Shown here: positions 50,231 to 58,663 of the stretch, in pieces
How positions within the stretch are numbered: position 1 is the first letter of the stretch
Layout: each line of letters starts with the position of its first letter
Assembly: GCA_947453205.1 (NCBI GenBank)
Contig: CANGFT010000011.1
Coordinates: 1-64,000, forward strand
Direction: 5' to 3'
From: Beijerinckiaceae bacterium
Lineage (GTDB): Bacteria; Pseudomonadota; Alphaproteobacteria; Rhizobiales; Beijerinckiaceae
Length of the DNA: 64,000 bases
Translations under genes and position numbers: made by a program
The notes under the pieces: generated by a model
Seen by the model: the letters and a program-made list of their open reading frames with translations, nothing else
Databases searched by the model: none
Told to the model about the DNA's origin: nothing

Positions 50231-51628
50231 ATGGCCACCCGGAATGTTGCTGACATGCCAAAGTCCAGCCTGCGAATGCAGCCGCCTGATGCGCTGGCGA
50301 AGCACGATTCCGAGGCGCTTCTGGCCGCGATCATCGCCTTCTCGCGAGACGCCATCATCAGCGTGTCCCCTGCTGGCGTGATCCAGACATGGAACGAGGG
50401 CGCGCAGAGCCTGCTGGGATGGAGCGCGCAGGACGCCATCGGGCGCAATCTCAATGATCTCCTAGCGGATGAGGCGCATCGCGGCGCCGATGCTTTGCTT
50501 GAGCGCGCCATGGAGGGGGCGCGGCTCCAGATGGAGCTTGAAGTGGTCGACCAGCAGGGAAAACGCCTTGAGGTCTCCGTCGGCGCAGCGCCCATCCATG
50601 ATCGCGATGGCGCCGTCACAGCCATCGCCTTCGTCATGCGCGACCTGCGCAGGCGGCGCCGTTCGCAGGCCAATGACGCGCTGCTCGCCTCGCTTGTGCG
50701 GCAAAGCGGCGACTCCATTTTCAGCGTCAACCGCGACGGGCTGATCTCTACCTGGAACCCGGCGTCAGAAAAGCTCTACGGCTATGGCGCCGATGAAGCC
50801 ATAGACCACCCGCTGAGCATGATCGTACCCGACGACAAGCGCGACGAATCCCGGGCCATGTTCACATCGGTGATGCAGGGAGAGATGGTTTTTCTGGAGA
50901 CGGTGCGCCAGCGCAAGGATGGCTCACGCGTGGACGTCGCCATCAGCGGAGCGCCCCTGCGGGACGCCAAGGGCGCCATCGTCGGCATATCCGTGATCCA
51001 CCGCGACATCACCCTGCAACGCCAGCATGAGCAGGAGATGCGCCTCGTGATGCGCGAGCTTGCGCATCGCTCGAAAAATCTGCTGGCGATCATTCTGTCC
51101 ATGGCCGCGCAGACCGCGCGCAACGCTCCGTCGCTGACAGAATTCAACGCGCGCTTCACCCAGCGTGTGCAGGGCCTCGCTCACTCCCACGATCTGCTGG
51201 TTGAAAAGAACTGGCTGGGCGCGCCGATCCGCGACCTCATCCAATCCCACCTCGAACCCTTCCTGGAGAATGGCGCGACGCGCGTCGTTCTGAGCGGGCC
51301 AGACGTCATCGTCGATCCGAAGGCGGCGCAAAACATCGGCCTCGCCCTGCATGAACTCGCCACCAACGCCTCAAAATATGGCGCGCTCTCAAGCCCCAAC
51401 GGGCGGGTGGAGATATCATGGGAGCGCAGTTCGGGTTCGCAATTCATGGTGGAATGGAAAGAAAGCGGAGGCCCGCGGGTGGAGGCGCCAAGGCGCAGGG
51501 GATTTGGCCAGACGGTGCTGGAGCGACTGGCGTCGCAGGCGCTTGAAGGCGCCGCACACCTGTCCTTCAATGAGGAAGGCGTCGTCTGGCGCATGGAGAT
51601 CCCTGCGGCCTATCTGGTCGAGCCTTGA
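50231..51628 (+). CDS. PAS-PAS HWE-family sensor histidine kinase
   Basis: 465 residues, no membrane segments, so a soluble sensor. Two PAS domains (about residues 28-140 and 150-265), then a HWE-type core: phosphoacceptor His279 in ELAHRSKNLLA, N-box Asn379 in HELATNASKYGALS, and W-x-E in VEWKESGG. HWE kinases are frequent in alphaproteobacteria, often in light, redox or general stress signalling. No response regulator is adjacent. ATG 50231 (MATRN) lies well past the terminator. Confidence 0.9.
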   Translation: MATRNVADMPKSSLRMQPPDALAKHDSEALLAAIIAFSRDAIISVSPAGVIQTWNEGAQSLLGWSAQDAIGRNLNDLLADEAHRGADALLERAMEGARLQMELEVVDQQGKRLEVSVGAAPIHDRDGAVTAIAFVMRDLRRRRRSQANDALLASLVRQSGDSIFSVNRDGLISTWNPASEKLYGYGADEAIDHPLSMIVPDDKRDESRAMFTSVMQGEMVFLETVRQRKDGSRVDVAISGAPLRDAKGAIVGISVIHRDITLQRQHEQEMRLVMRELAHRSKNLLAIILSMAAQTARNAPSLTEFNARFTQRVQGLAHSHDLLVEKNWLGAPIRDLIQSHLEPFLENGATRVVLSGPDVIVDPKAAQNIGLALHELATNASKYGALSSPNGRVEISWERSSGSQFMVEWKESGGPRVEAPRRRGFGQTVLERLASQALEGAAHLSFNEEGVVWRMEIPAAYLVEP

Positions 51629-51635
51629 TCCGCCT

Positions 51636-52658
51636 TCACCCGATCTTGCCTACTTTCGCCTCAAGCAGGCTCCATGCCTTTGCGCCGATCTGGGCCTTCC
51701 AGCGCGGATAAAATCCTCCAGCAAGCTTCGCCTTGAACGTCGCGACATCCGGCTGGTCAAAGGTCATCCCGCGATCCGTCAGAGTGGTCAAAAGAGACTG
51801 GTTGAGCGCCATGGTCACGCGCCGCTGCGCCGCCACGCCAAGCTTGACGTTGCGCTCGACGACCTTGCGGACGTCGTCGGTCAGCTCCTTCGAGAAAAAG
51901 GCGTCATTGGCGAGCAGATTAAAGCCTGACCATGAATGATGCGTCGTCGATATGAATTTCGTGACCTCATAAAGGCGATTGGTCTCGCAGACCACCAGTG
52001 GATTTTCCTGCGCGTCGACCTCCCGATTTTTCAAAGCGTCGTAAAGCTTGTCGATATTCAGCGTCACCGGCTCGGCGCCGAGCGTTGAAAACAGGTCGCG
52101 AAAGAGATTCCCGTCGGGCACACGCACCCGCAGCCCCGCCATATCATCGGCTGCGCGCACGCGGCGCTCGACCGTATTGAGATCACGAAAGCCGTTTTCA
52201 AAAAGTCCTCCGGGCAAAAGATAGACGGCTTTGGCTTTGCATTCGCTGCGCAAGTGAAGGCCCAGCTTCCCATCCATCGCCTCGAAGATCTGCTCAGGAT
52301 GTTTGAAGGCGAAGGGCAGGCCCTGAATGTCCATAGAAGGAACCGCATTCGAAAGTATGCCGCCCATCAGGGTGTAAAACTCCAGCTCCCCATTGCGCAG
52401 CATCGTGAGCGCAGCAGGATCAGAGCCGGCGATCCCGTTGTTTCTGGGGTGAACTGTGACGACAAGCTTTCCATTCGTCTCCCTGGCGACCCGCTCCCAG
52501 ATTCCCACCAGCGCCTCATGCAGGGGGCTCGCCTCGGGTTGATTGTGAAACTGCCGCGCTGTCCACAGGGGCGTGACCGCGCGAGCCATAGGGCTGATGA
52601 GAGGCGTCGCAGATGCGGCCCAGAGCAGGCTTCGCCTTGTCAGTTTTAAATGCGGCAT
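51636..52658 (-). CDS. TRAP transporter substrate-binding protein, DctP type
   Basis: 340 residues, periplasmic, with LTRRSLLWAA signal resembling Tat/Sec. DctP family pattern: ELEFYTLMGGILSNAVP, LRVRVPDGNLFRDLFSTLGAEP, and DAQENPLVV. No DctQ/DctM membrane genes nearby. ATG 52658 has GGGGA 5 nt upstream, better than the earlier ATGs at 52670 and 52697. Convergent with the kinase gene (7 nt apart). Confidence 0.88.
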   Translation of the reverse strand: MPHLKLTRRSLLWAASATPLISPMARAVTPLWTARQFHNQPEASPLHEALVGIWERVARETNGKLVVTVHPRNNGIAGSDPAALTMLRNGELEFYTLMGGILSNAVPSMDIQGLPFAFKHPEQIFEAMDGKLGLHLRSECKAKAVYLLPGGLFENGFRDLNTVERRVRAADDMAGLRVRVPDGNLFRDLFSTLGAEPVTLNIDKLYDALKNREVDAQENPLVVCETNRLYEVTKFISTTHHSWSGFNLLANDAFFSKELTDDVRKVVERNVKLGVAAQRRVTMALNQSLLTTLTDRGMTFDQPDVATFKAKLAGGFYPRWKAQIGAKAWSLLEAKVGKIG

Positions 52659-52817
52659 CGCAATCCCCATGCTTGACCATTGTCTGGCGTCAGCCATGAG
52701 AAGCTAATTTGTCCCCGTGCGGCGGTTTAAAAGAGGCAAGACCTTTTTTTATGGCTCACCTCTTAATTTTAACGCATTGTTCCTGTGAAGAAACATGATC
52801 GTCAACGGGGTTGCGTC

Positions 52818-53954
52818 ATGTTGAAAACGATCATCCGGCTTGGCTGCGTGCTGGCGACCTGCCTGACAGCCTTCACCGCAACGGCGCAAGCGCCTGCATC
52901 AAAAGCGCCGCCGCAGCTTTCCGAAGCCGAGTTACGCGCGAGACGAAACGCCTGGACTGTGGGTCTTGAATCAGGCCAGCTTGAGGGGCTCTATCCGCGC
53001 CTCGCCGCCGACATTCAGCGCGTGCTCGACGATGGCGACAATCTGCGCGTGCTGCCTTTGCTCGCCTATGGCGCCTCATCCAATCTCGAAGACCTGCTTT
53101 ATCTGCGCGGCGTGGACATCGCCTTCACGCAGTCCGATGTCTTCGAATATTTCCGCACGGTGCGGAAGATCCCCAATCTGCAAGCCCGCGTCAATTACAT
53201 CATGCGGCTTTACAATACGGAGCTGCATGTGCTGGCGGGACCGGACATCAGGAGCTTTGAGGATTTGCGCGGCAAGAAAGTGAGCTTCGGCCCGCCGGGT
53301 AATTCAGCGACGCTGACGGGGCCCATCATTCTGCAACGGCTTGGCGTCGAATATCAGCCGCTGTTCCTCGATCATACGAGCGGCCTTGAGCAGTTGAAGC
53401 GCGGGGACATCGCGGCTGTTGTGCGCGTGGTCGGCAAGCCCATCGACCAACTGGCGAAACTGCCTGCGGGGAGCGGGCTGCATTTCCTCGCCATTCCCGG
53501 CATGACGCTTTTCGACGACATCTACACCCTCGGCGAACTTACGAATAAGGACTATCCGACCTTGATCGCGTCAGGCGAGAAGGTCGAGACCATAGCCGTG
53601 CCGACAGTGCTCGCCGCCTATAATTGGCGGAAGGGCAGCGACAAACATCGTCGCCTCGAACGCTTCACCCAGCAGCTCTTCGCCAAATGGGATAAACTGC
53701 AATCCGAACCCTCTTCGCCCAAGTGGCGGGAAGTAAACCCATCGGCCTCTGTGCCGGGCTGGACAAGGTTCGGCGTGGCGGAGACGCTGGTGAACGCATC
53801 TGCAGGTGAAGCTGCGCCGTCTCCCGCCACCAGCGAGGAGTTCGAGGCCTTTGCTGCGCAGCGCGGCTCAAAAAGCGCGCGCACCAGAGCGCAGAAGGAG
53901 CAATTGTTCAGGGAGTTCGAAGCCTGGCGCGCCAAACAGGGCGGCCCGCGCTGA
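52818..53954 (+). CDS. TAXI-family TRAP solute-binding protein
   Basis: 378 residues, periplasmic; signal peptide ending TATAQA. DIAFTQSDVFEYF, LHVLAGPDIRSFEDLRGKKVSFGPPGN, and VPTVLAAYNW fit TAXI proteins. A C-terminal Arg/Glu/Ala-rich extension of ~60 residues is atypical. ATG 52818 with GGGG upstream is favoured over GTG 52785. Fused DctQM genes are absent here. Divergent from the DctP gene over a 159-bp A/T-richer gap. Confidence 0.87.
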   Translation: MLKTIIRLGCVLATCLTAFTATAQAPASKAPPQLSEAELRARRNAWTVGLESGQLEGLYPRLAADIQRVLDDGDNLRVLPLLAYGASSNLEDLLYLRGVDIAFTQSDVFEYFRTVRKIPNLQARVNYIMRLYNTELHVLAGPDIRSFEDLRGKKVSFGPPGNSATLTGPIILQRLGVEYQPLFLDHTSGLEQLKRGDIAAVVRVVGKPIDQLAKLPAGSGLHFLAIPGMTLFDDIYTLGELTNKDYPTLIASGEKVETIAVPTVLAAYNWRKGSDKHRRLERFTQQLFAKWDKLQSEPSSPKWREVNPSASVPGWTRFGVAETLVNASAGEAAPSPATSEEFEAFAAQRGSKSARTRAQKEQLFREFEAWRAKQGGPR

Positions 53955-53983
53955 AAGAAATGGCCGGAGCTTTCGCTCCGGCC
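53954..53983 (-). terminator. Terminator between convergent genes
   Basis: GGCCGGAGC and GCTCCGGCC form a perfect 9-bp stem; on the minus strand it has a GAAA tetraloop and is followed by ATTTCTTTC, fitting a terminator for the Rieske-amidohydrolase operon. Confidence 0.75.
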
Positions 53984-54002
53984 CTGCATCGTGGATCCGG
54001 CC

Positions 54003-55232
54003 TTATTTGAACGACCCGACAGGCGGTATGTTCTTCACCGGCGTGGGATCAAGGTTGAAAAGCCTTGCGGCATTGCCGCCGAGAATGTTGCGCTTTGATT
54101 GTTCGCTCAGGAAGGGCAGATCATAGATCACGCCCGGCAGGTCGAAATCCCAGTGCGGATAGTCCGAGGACCAGACGAGCTGCGTCTCGGCGTTGATCAT
54201 CTTGAAGGTCGCCTCGAGGATCGAGGGATCGTCGGGCATCTCCATGGGCTGAGTCGAGAAATACATCTCGCGCATATATTCGCTGGGCTTGCGCTTCAGC
54301 GAGGGGCAATCGGACGTGCGCATCTTGTAGGAATGGTCGAGGCGCTGCATCAGGCTATAGGCCCAGGTGAGGCCGCTCTCGATCCACATGACCTTCAACT
54401 TGGGGAAGCGCTCGGGAAGGCCGTTCACCACCCAGTTCGTCATATGCACCATGTTGAACCACATGAAGCCCAGCGCATGCACGCCGATGAAGCGGTTGGT
54501 GAGCTGCAGCGACTGGTCGTTCCAGTTATAGGCGGCATGGAAGGAGATCGGCAGGCCCATCTCCTCCAGAAGGCGATAGGTCTTCATATAGGCGTTGTCA
54601 TGCACGGGCTTGTAGCGCGGCGCCGTCACCATGAAGCCCTTCACGCCCTTGCGATGGCCAAAATCCCGCACCATCTGATAGGTCGCCTCGGGATCATTGA
54701 AGGGCAGATAGAGCATCGAGATGATGCGCGGCTCGTGATCGAGAATGGTGTCGCAGAGCCAGCGGTTGTAGGCGCGCGCCATGGCGACTTCGATCTCGAC
54801 CTGCGGATGCGTGCCAAGGAACAGCATGGGCGTTGGGAAGAGGCAGGCGTAATCGACGCCCATGGCGTTCATCCAGCGCAGGGTCGTGGTGATGTCGCGA
54901 TGCTCCGGGCCTTCGGTCTTCTCGTGCTTGCGCAGCCAGTGGCGCGTGATGCGCCCGCCGATGTCCTGATAGCCGACGGAGCCGCCGAGCATGCTGGAGC
55001 GCCCGCCGCGGCTCGCCGATTCCAGCGCCTGCCTACGGATGACGGGGTTCTCGATATATTTGAAGATCTCGCCATAGGATTCGCTTTCGTAGTGATGCGA
55101 ATCGACGTCGACGATCAGGAAATCCTTGTAGTTGCGCTTGTGCGCCTGTTCGGCCGCTTTGATGAGCGAGCCCGAAGAGGAGAATTCATCGAAGCGCACT
55201 TCGCGGACATTGTTGGGGGTCTTGGCGTTCAT
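54003..55232 (-). CDS. Amidohydrolase family metal-dependent hydrolase
   Basis: 409 residues, no signal peptide. VDVDSHHYES at the metal site, FHAAYNWND, MWIESGLTW, and SSDYPHWD at the C-terminal Asp are typical of amidohydrolase-2 enzymes acting on aromatic or cyclic substrates. 11 nt downstream of a Rieske ferredoxin gene, likely same operon. More divergent than the two ACMSD-like paralogues in this window. Confidence 0.85.
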   Translation of the reverse strand: MNAKTPNNVREVRFDEFSSSGSLIKAAEQAHKRNYKDFLIVDVDSHHYESESYGEIFKYIENPVIRRQALESASRGGRSSMLGGSVGYQDIGGRITRHWLRKHEKTEGPEHRDITTTLRWMNAMGVDYACLFPTPMLFLGTHPQVEIEVAMARAYNRWLCDTILDHEPRIISMLYLPFNDPEATYQMVRDFGHRKGVKGFMVTAPRYKPVHDNAYMKTYRLLEEMGLPISFHAAYNWNDQSLQLTNRFIGVHALGFMWFNMVHMTNWVVNGLPERFPKLKVMWIESGLTWAYSLMQRLDHSYKMRTSDCPSLKRKPSEYMREMYFSTQPMEMPDDPSILEATFKMINAETQLVWSSDYPHWDFDLPGVIYDLPFLSEQSKRNILGGNAARLFNLDPTPVKNIPPVGSFK

Positions 55233-55243
55233 GGTCTCTTCCC

Positions 55244-55606
55244 TCAGGCGATGACGAACACATCGTCGCCGCGCTCGACGACCTCGTATTTGCGCAGGAA
55301 CTGGCGGCGGTCGCCGATGCTCTGCCCGGTCTTGATGTCATATTCCCAGCCATGCCACGGGCAGACGAAATGCATTTCGCTCTCGTCGAAATCCTGGCCC
55401 TGATAGGTCCGGTCCTCAGCGATGATGTCCACAACCCTGGGCATCAGCAGGCCTTCGCAGGCGGGCCCGCCCGAGTGCAGGCACGTGTTGGAATAGGCGT
55501 AAAAAGCGCCCTCGTGGTGGAACACGCCGATCTCGCCACGTTCTGATTGCACGATCCTGCGGTCGCTGACCTTGAACTCGGCTTTCTTCGCCACAAAAAT
55601 CTCCAT
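55244..55606 (-). CDS. Rieske [2Fe-2S] ferredoxin
   Basis: 120 residues. Cluster ligands Cys42-x-His44 and Cys82-x2-His85 (CLH; CPWHGW). Ferredoxin component type, as used by ring-hydroxylating oxygenases, but no oxygenase or reductase gene is present here. GGAGAGGAG before ATG. Co-transcribed with the amidohydrolase. Confidence 0.92.
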   Translation of the reverse strand: MEIFVAKKAEFKVSDRRIVQSERGEIGVFHHEGAFYAYSNTCLHSGGPACEGLLMPRVVDIIAEDRTYQGQDFDESEMHFVCPWHGWEYDIKTGQSIGDRRQFLRKYEVVERGDDVFVIA

Positions 55607-55833
55607 GGGCTCCTCTCCTGCATCGTTTCGATTGATTCATCCCGGCTCACGCGGACCCCGGCCACCGTCCCCTGGCCCTGGGCGCGGCGAGATGCGCGGC
55701 CACAGAGCGGCGAAAGCCGGGCCCAGCGAAGCGGGCCTTGTCTCCTCCTTGGGCTCGGCTGTGACGCCGCAGTCCCGCAGGGCCTTCGCCCCTATGCGCG
55801 CACCCTAGACCAGAGCGTGGCGGGTTTCCAGCC
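55607..55833. other. 227-bp spacer without recognised gene
   Basis: Separates two minus-strand genes; should hold the promoter of the Rieske operon. I see no convincing box or gene in it. Confidence 0.4.
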
Positions 55834-56748
55834 TCAGAGCCGCTCGGCCAGAAACCGCAGCAGGCGCGGGGCGAAGAAAGCGGAATGGCTGCCGGGCTCG
55901 TCGATGGGGTCAGTGAGCCAGTAATGTCCGGCGCCCTGCATCACATAGCGGCGCACGAAATTGCCGGATTGCTTGAGCGCCAGAAAGAACGCGTCGGTCT
56001 GCGCCCGGTCCACGACATCATCCTCGGTGCCATTGGCCAGCAGAACCGAGACGCTGGACGACGCCTTTATGGCGTAGCTCAGGGGGGAGCCGTCGAAATA
56101 AAGCTTGCGGTCCACGGAGGGCGGGGCGCCAAGATATTTCTCGGCGATGTTGTCGCCCGGCCGATTCAGCAGATCGTGATCCCATTGCTGGGCCATGTCG
56201 AAGACGCCGTAAATCGGGATCACCGCCTTCACCCTGGCGCTTGTCGCGGCATAGGGGTCGTCCTTGTAGGCCTTGTCGAAGGCGTCGCCGCCCAGCGCCA
56301 CAAGGGCCGCCAGATGCGCCCCCGCCGAATCGCCCATGAGCGCGATCCGATCAGGATCGACCTTCAGCTCGACCGCCTGGCTGCGCACGAACTGGACTGC
56401 AGCCTTCACGTCATAGACGGATTCGGGGAACATTTTCTTGCCCGGCTTCACCAGCCTGTAGTCGATGGAGAAGACCACATAGCCGCGCTGGGCGAGCCAG
56501 GGGCCCCAGAAACGATAGGCGCTCTTCGAGCCGCCCTGCCATCCCCCGCCATGCACAGCGACCACGGCGGGATATTTGCCCGCAGCCTTGGGGCTCCAGA
56601 CGTCGCCGAGCAGAGCCTCCCCGTCGTGGCGGCCATATTCCACATTGGCGCGCGTCTCCACTTCGCCCAAAGTTTGGGCGCCAGATGGCCCGGCGGCGGT
56701 CATGGCGCATATGAGGCCCGCAACGAATAGACGCCTGTCGATCAGCAT
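55834..56748 (-). CDS. Exported alpha/beta hydrolase (BD-FAE-like esterase)
   Basis: 304 residues. Signal peptide ending PSGAQ (near residue 24). HGGGW (66-70) oxyanion motif, nucleophile Ser141 in GDSAGAH, Asp in GTEDDVV, and His in GAGHYW complete the triad. Acts on esters in the periplasm or outside. Monocistronic; divergent from urtA. Confidence 0.9.
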   Translation of the reverse strand: MLIDRRLFVAGLICAMTAAGPSGAQTLGEVETRANVEYGRHDGEALLGDVWSPKAAGKYPAVVAVHGGGWQGGSKSAYRFWGPWLAQRGYVVFSIDYRLVKPGKKMFPESVYDVKAAVQFVRSQAVELKVDPDRIALMGDSAGAHLAALVALGGDAFDKAYKDDPYAATSARVKAVIPIYGVFDMAQQWDHDLLNRPGDNIAEKYLGAPPSVDRKLYFDGSPLSYAIKASSSVSVLLANGTEDDVVDRAQTDAFFLALKQSGNFVRRYVMQGAGHYWLTDPIDEPGSHSAFFAPRLLRFLAERL

Positions 56749-56957
56749 AGTCCCCTCCCTTTTTCATCTTCGCAGTGTAACGCGCGGGGTCATGCTGTCC
56801 ATAGCGGCGCATCTCTGGCTTAAAATTAGGCAGCCACGCCGCCACAGTCAGGCGCCCAAGCAGGCGCCGCTCAAAAAATAGGCGAACGCGTGCGGATTCA
56901 GCGGCGGCCAACCGCCCTAGCATCCTGTTAACGCCTGATCTCGCGGCGAAACCCAAC

Positions 56958-56975
56958 TTGGCACACCTGCTGCAT
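56958..56975 (+). promoter_or_regulatory. Sigma-54 promoter for the urt-ure operon
   Basis: TTGGCACACCTGCTGCAT: GG (56960-56961) and GC (56972-56973) are exactly 10 bp apart with a full TGGCAC -24 box and cTGCA -12 box. About 65 nt before the urtA ATG. Fits RpoN/NtrC nitrogen control; no clear NtrC site seen upstream. Confidence 0.85.
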
Positions 56976-57040
56976 TAGACTGTGCGTCCTATTGAGGACC
57001 ATCAGCAAATGGCCAAGCCCAGGGGGGTGCGGCGAAACAA

Positions 57041-58354
57041 ATGGGGATGCGTATGCTTTTCTCTCGACGTTCCATGCTGCGCGCCACCAGCGCACTCGCC
57101 GGCGGCGCTTTTGCGCTCACGTCTTTCGCCGCTCTGGCGGCTGACACCATCAAGGTTGGCGTGCTCCACTCCCTCTCGGGCACCATGGCCATCAGCGAGA
57201 CCACGCTGAAGGACGTCATGCTGATGCTCATTGAAGACCAGAACAAGAAGGGTGGCGTTCTCGGCAAGAAGCTCGAAGCCGTCGTCGTCGATCCCGCCTC
57301 CAACTGGCCGCTTTTCGCTGAAAAGGCGCGTGATCTCGTCGCCAAGGAAAAGGTTGCGGCGGTCTTCGGCTGCTGGACCTCCTCATCGCGCAAGTCGGTT
57401 CTGCCGGTGTTTGAAGAGCTGAACTCGATCCTCTTCTATCCCGTGCAGTACGAGGGCGAAGAGTCCCAGCGCAATGTCTTCTACACGGGCGCAGCCCCCA
57501 ATCAGCAGGCGATCCCCGCCGTTGATTATCTCATGAGCGCCGAAGGCGGCTCGGTGAAGCGCTGGGTTCTCGCGGGCACCGACTATGTCTATCCCCGCAC
57601 CACCAACAAGATTCTGGAAGCCTATCTGAAGTCCAAGGGCGTCAAGGCCGAAGACATCATGATCAACTACACGCCGTTCGGCCATTCCGATTGGCAGACG
57701 ATCGTGACGGACATCAAGAAGTTCGGCTCGGCTGGCAAGAAGACCGCCGTGGTCTCCACCATCAACGGCGACGCGAACGTGCCCTTCTACAAGGAGCTCG
57801 GCAACGCCGGCCTCAAGGCCACGGACATTCCGGTCGTCGCCTTCTCGGTCGGCGAGGAAGAGCTCGCGGGCCTCGACACCAAGCCTCTCGTCGGCCATCT
57901 CGCCGCCTGGAACTATTTCCAGTCGATCGACGACGCCTCCAACAAGGAGTTCATCGAGAAGTGGAAGGCTTTCACCAAGAACCCGAAGCGCGTGACCAAT
58001 GATCCGATGGAAGCCCATGTGATCGGCTTCAACATGTGGATCAAGGCCCTTGAAAAGGCCGGCACCACCGATACGGATGCGGTGATCGACGCCCTCGTCG
58101 GCATCTCCGTTCCGAACCTGACGGGCGGCTATTCGGCGATGATGCCGAACCACCACATCACCAAGCCCGTGCTGATCGGCGAGATCCAGGCCGACGGCCA
58201 GATCAACACGGTCTGGCAGACCTCCGGCACCGTCGTGGCGCAGGAATGGTCGCCCTATCTCGAAGGCTCCAAGGATCTGATCGCCGATTGGCGCAAGCCC
58301 CTCTCTTGCGGCAACTTCAACGTGAAGACCGGCAAGTGCGGCGGCAAGTCGTAA
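57041..58354 (+). CDS. urtA: Urea ABC transporter substrate-binding protein
   Basis: 437 residues, periplasmic. SRRSMLRAT Tat-like signal, cleaved near LAA (residue ~34). KVGVLHSLSGTMAISE, GCWTSSSRKSVLPVFE, FYPVQYEGEE and GTDYVYPRTTN are UrtA hallmarks. Starts at 57041, 57047 or 57053 are possible. Begins the urea operon. Confidence 0.96.
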   Translation: MGMRMLFSRRSMLRATSALAGGAFALTSFAALAADTIKVGVLHSLSGTMAISETTLKDVMLMLIEDQNKKGGVLGKKLEAVVVDPASNWPLFAEKARDLVAKEKVAAVFGCWTSSSRKSVLPVFEELNSILFYPVQYEGEESQRNVFYTGAAPNQQAIPAVDYLMSAEGGSVKRWVLAGTDYVYPRTTNKILEAYLKSKGVKAEDIMINYTPFGHSDWQTIVTDIKKFGSAGKKTAVVSTINGDANVPFYKELGNAGLKATDIPVVAFSVGEEELAGLDTKPLVGHLAAWNYFQSIDDASNKEFIEKWKAFTKNPKRVTNDPMEAHVIGFNMWIKALEKAGTTDTDAVIDALVGISVPNLTGGYSAMMPNHHITKPVLIGEIQADGQINTVWQTSGTVVAQEWSPYLEGSKDLIADWRKPLSCGNFNVKTGKCGGKS

Positions 58355-58427
58355 GCTGACCGATCCCACCCATCCATTCGGGAGGCGCAAGCCGCGCCTC
58401 CCGTCTTTCACAAAAGGAGCGAGCGTC

Positions 58428-58619
58428 ATGTCCCGCAATAGCGCATCCCTCTCGGTCGCGATCCCCTCGCAAGCCTTCGGGCGGCGCGAGCGCCATCAGG
58501 GGCTTCTGGAGGCGCTGGCTTGTCTGTCCGGATGCGCTATCGCCGTGGCCGTCTGGTATGGCCTCAACATGATCATGACGCTGTCCACGCTCAACCTGCC
58601 GGCGATGATCGCCGACTGA
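58428..58619 (+). CDS. Small membrane protein between urtA and urtB
   Basis: 63 residues with one hydrophobic segment (about residues 26-58, ALACLSGCAIAVAVWYG). AAAGGAG lies 8 nt before ATG, a strong ribosome binding site. Not recognised; its place inside the operon suggests a transporter accessory, but no function is assigned. Could also be non-functional. Confidence 0.6.
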   Translation: MSRNSASLSVAIPSQAFGRRERHQGLLEALACLSGCAIAVAVWYGLNMIMTLSTLNLPAMIAD

Positions 58620-58663
58620 CTGCGGGCAAGGCGCAAAGCTCTCCCCGCCAAAGGAATCAAAAC

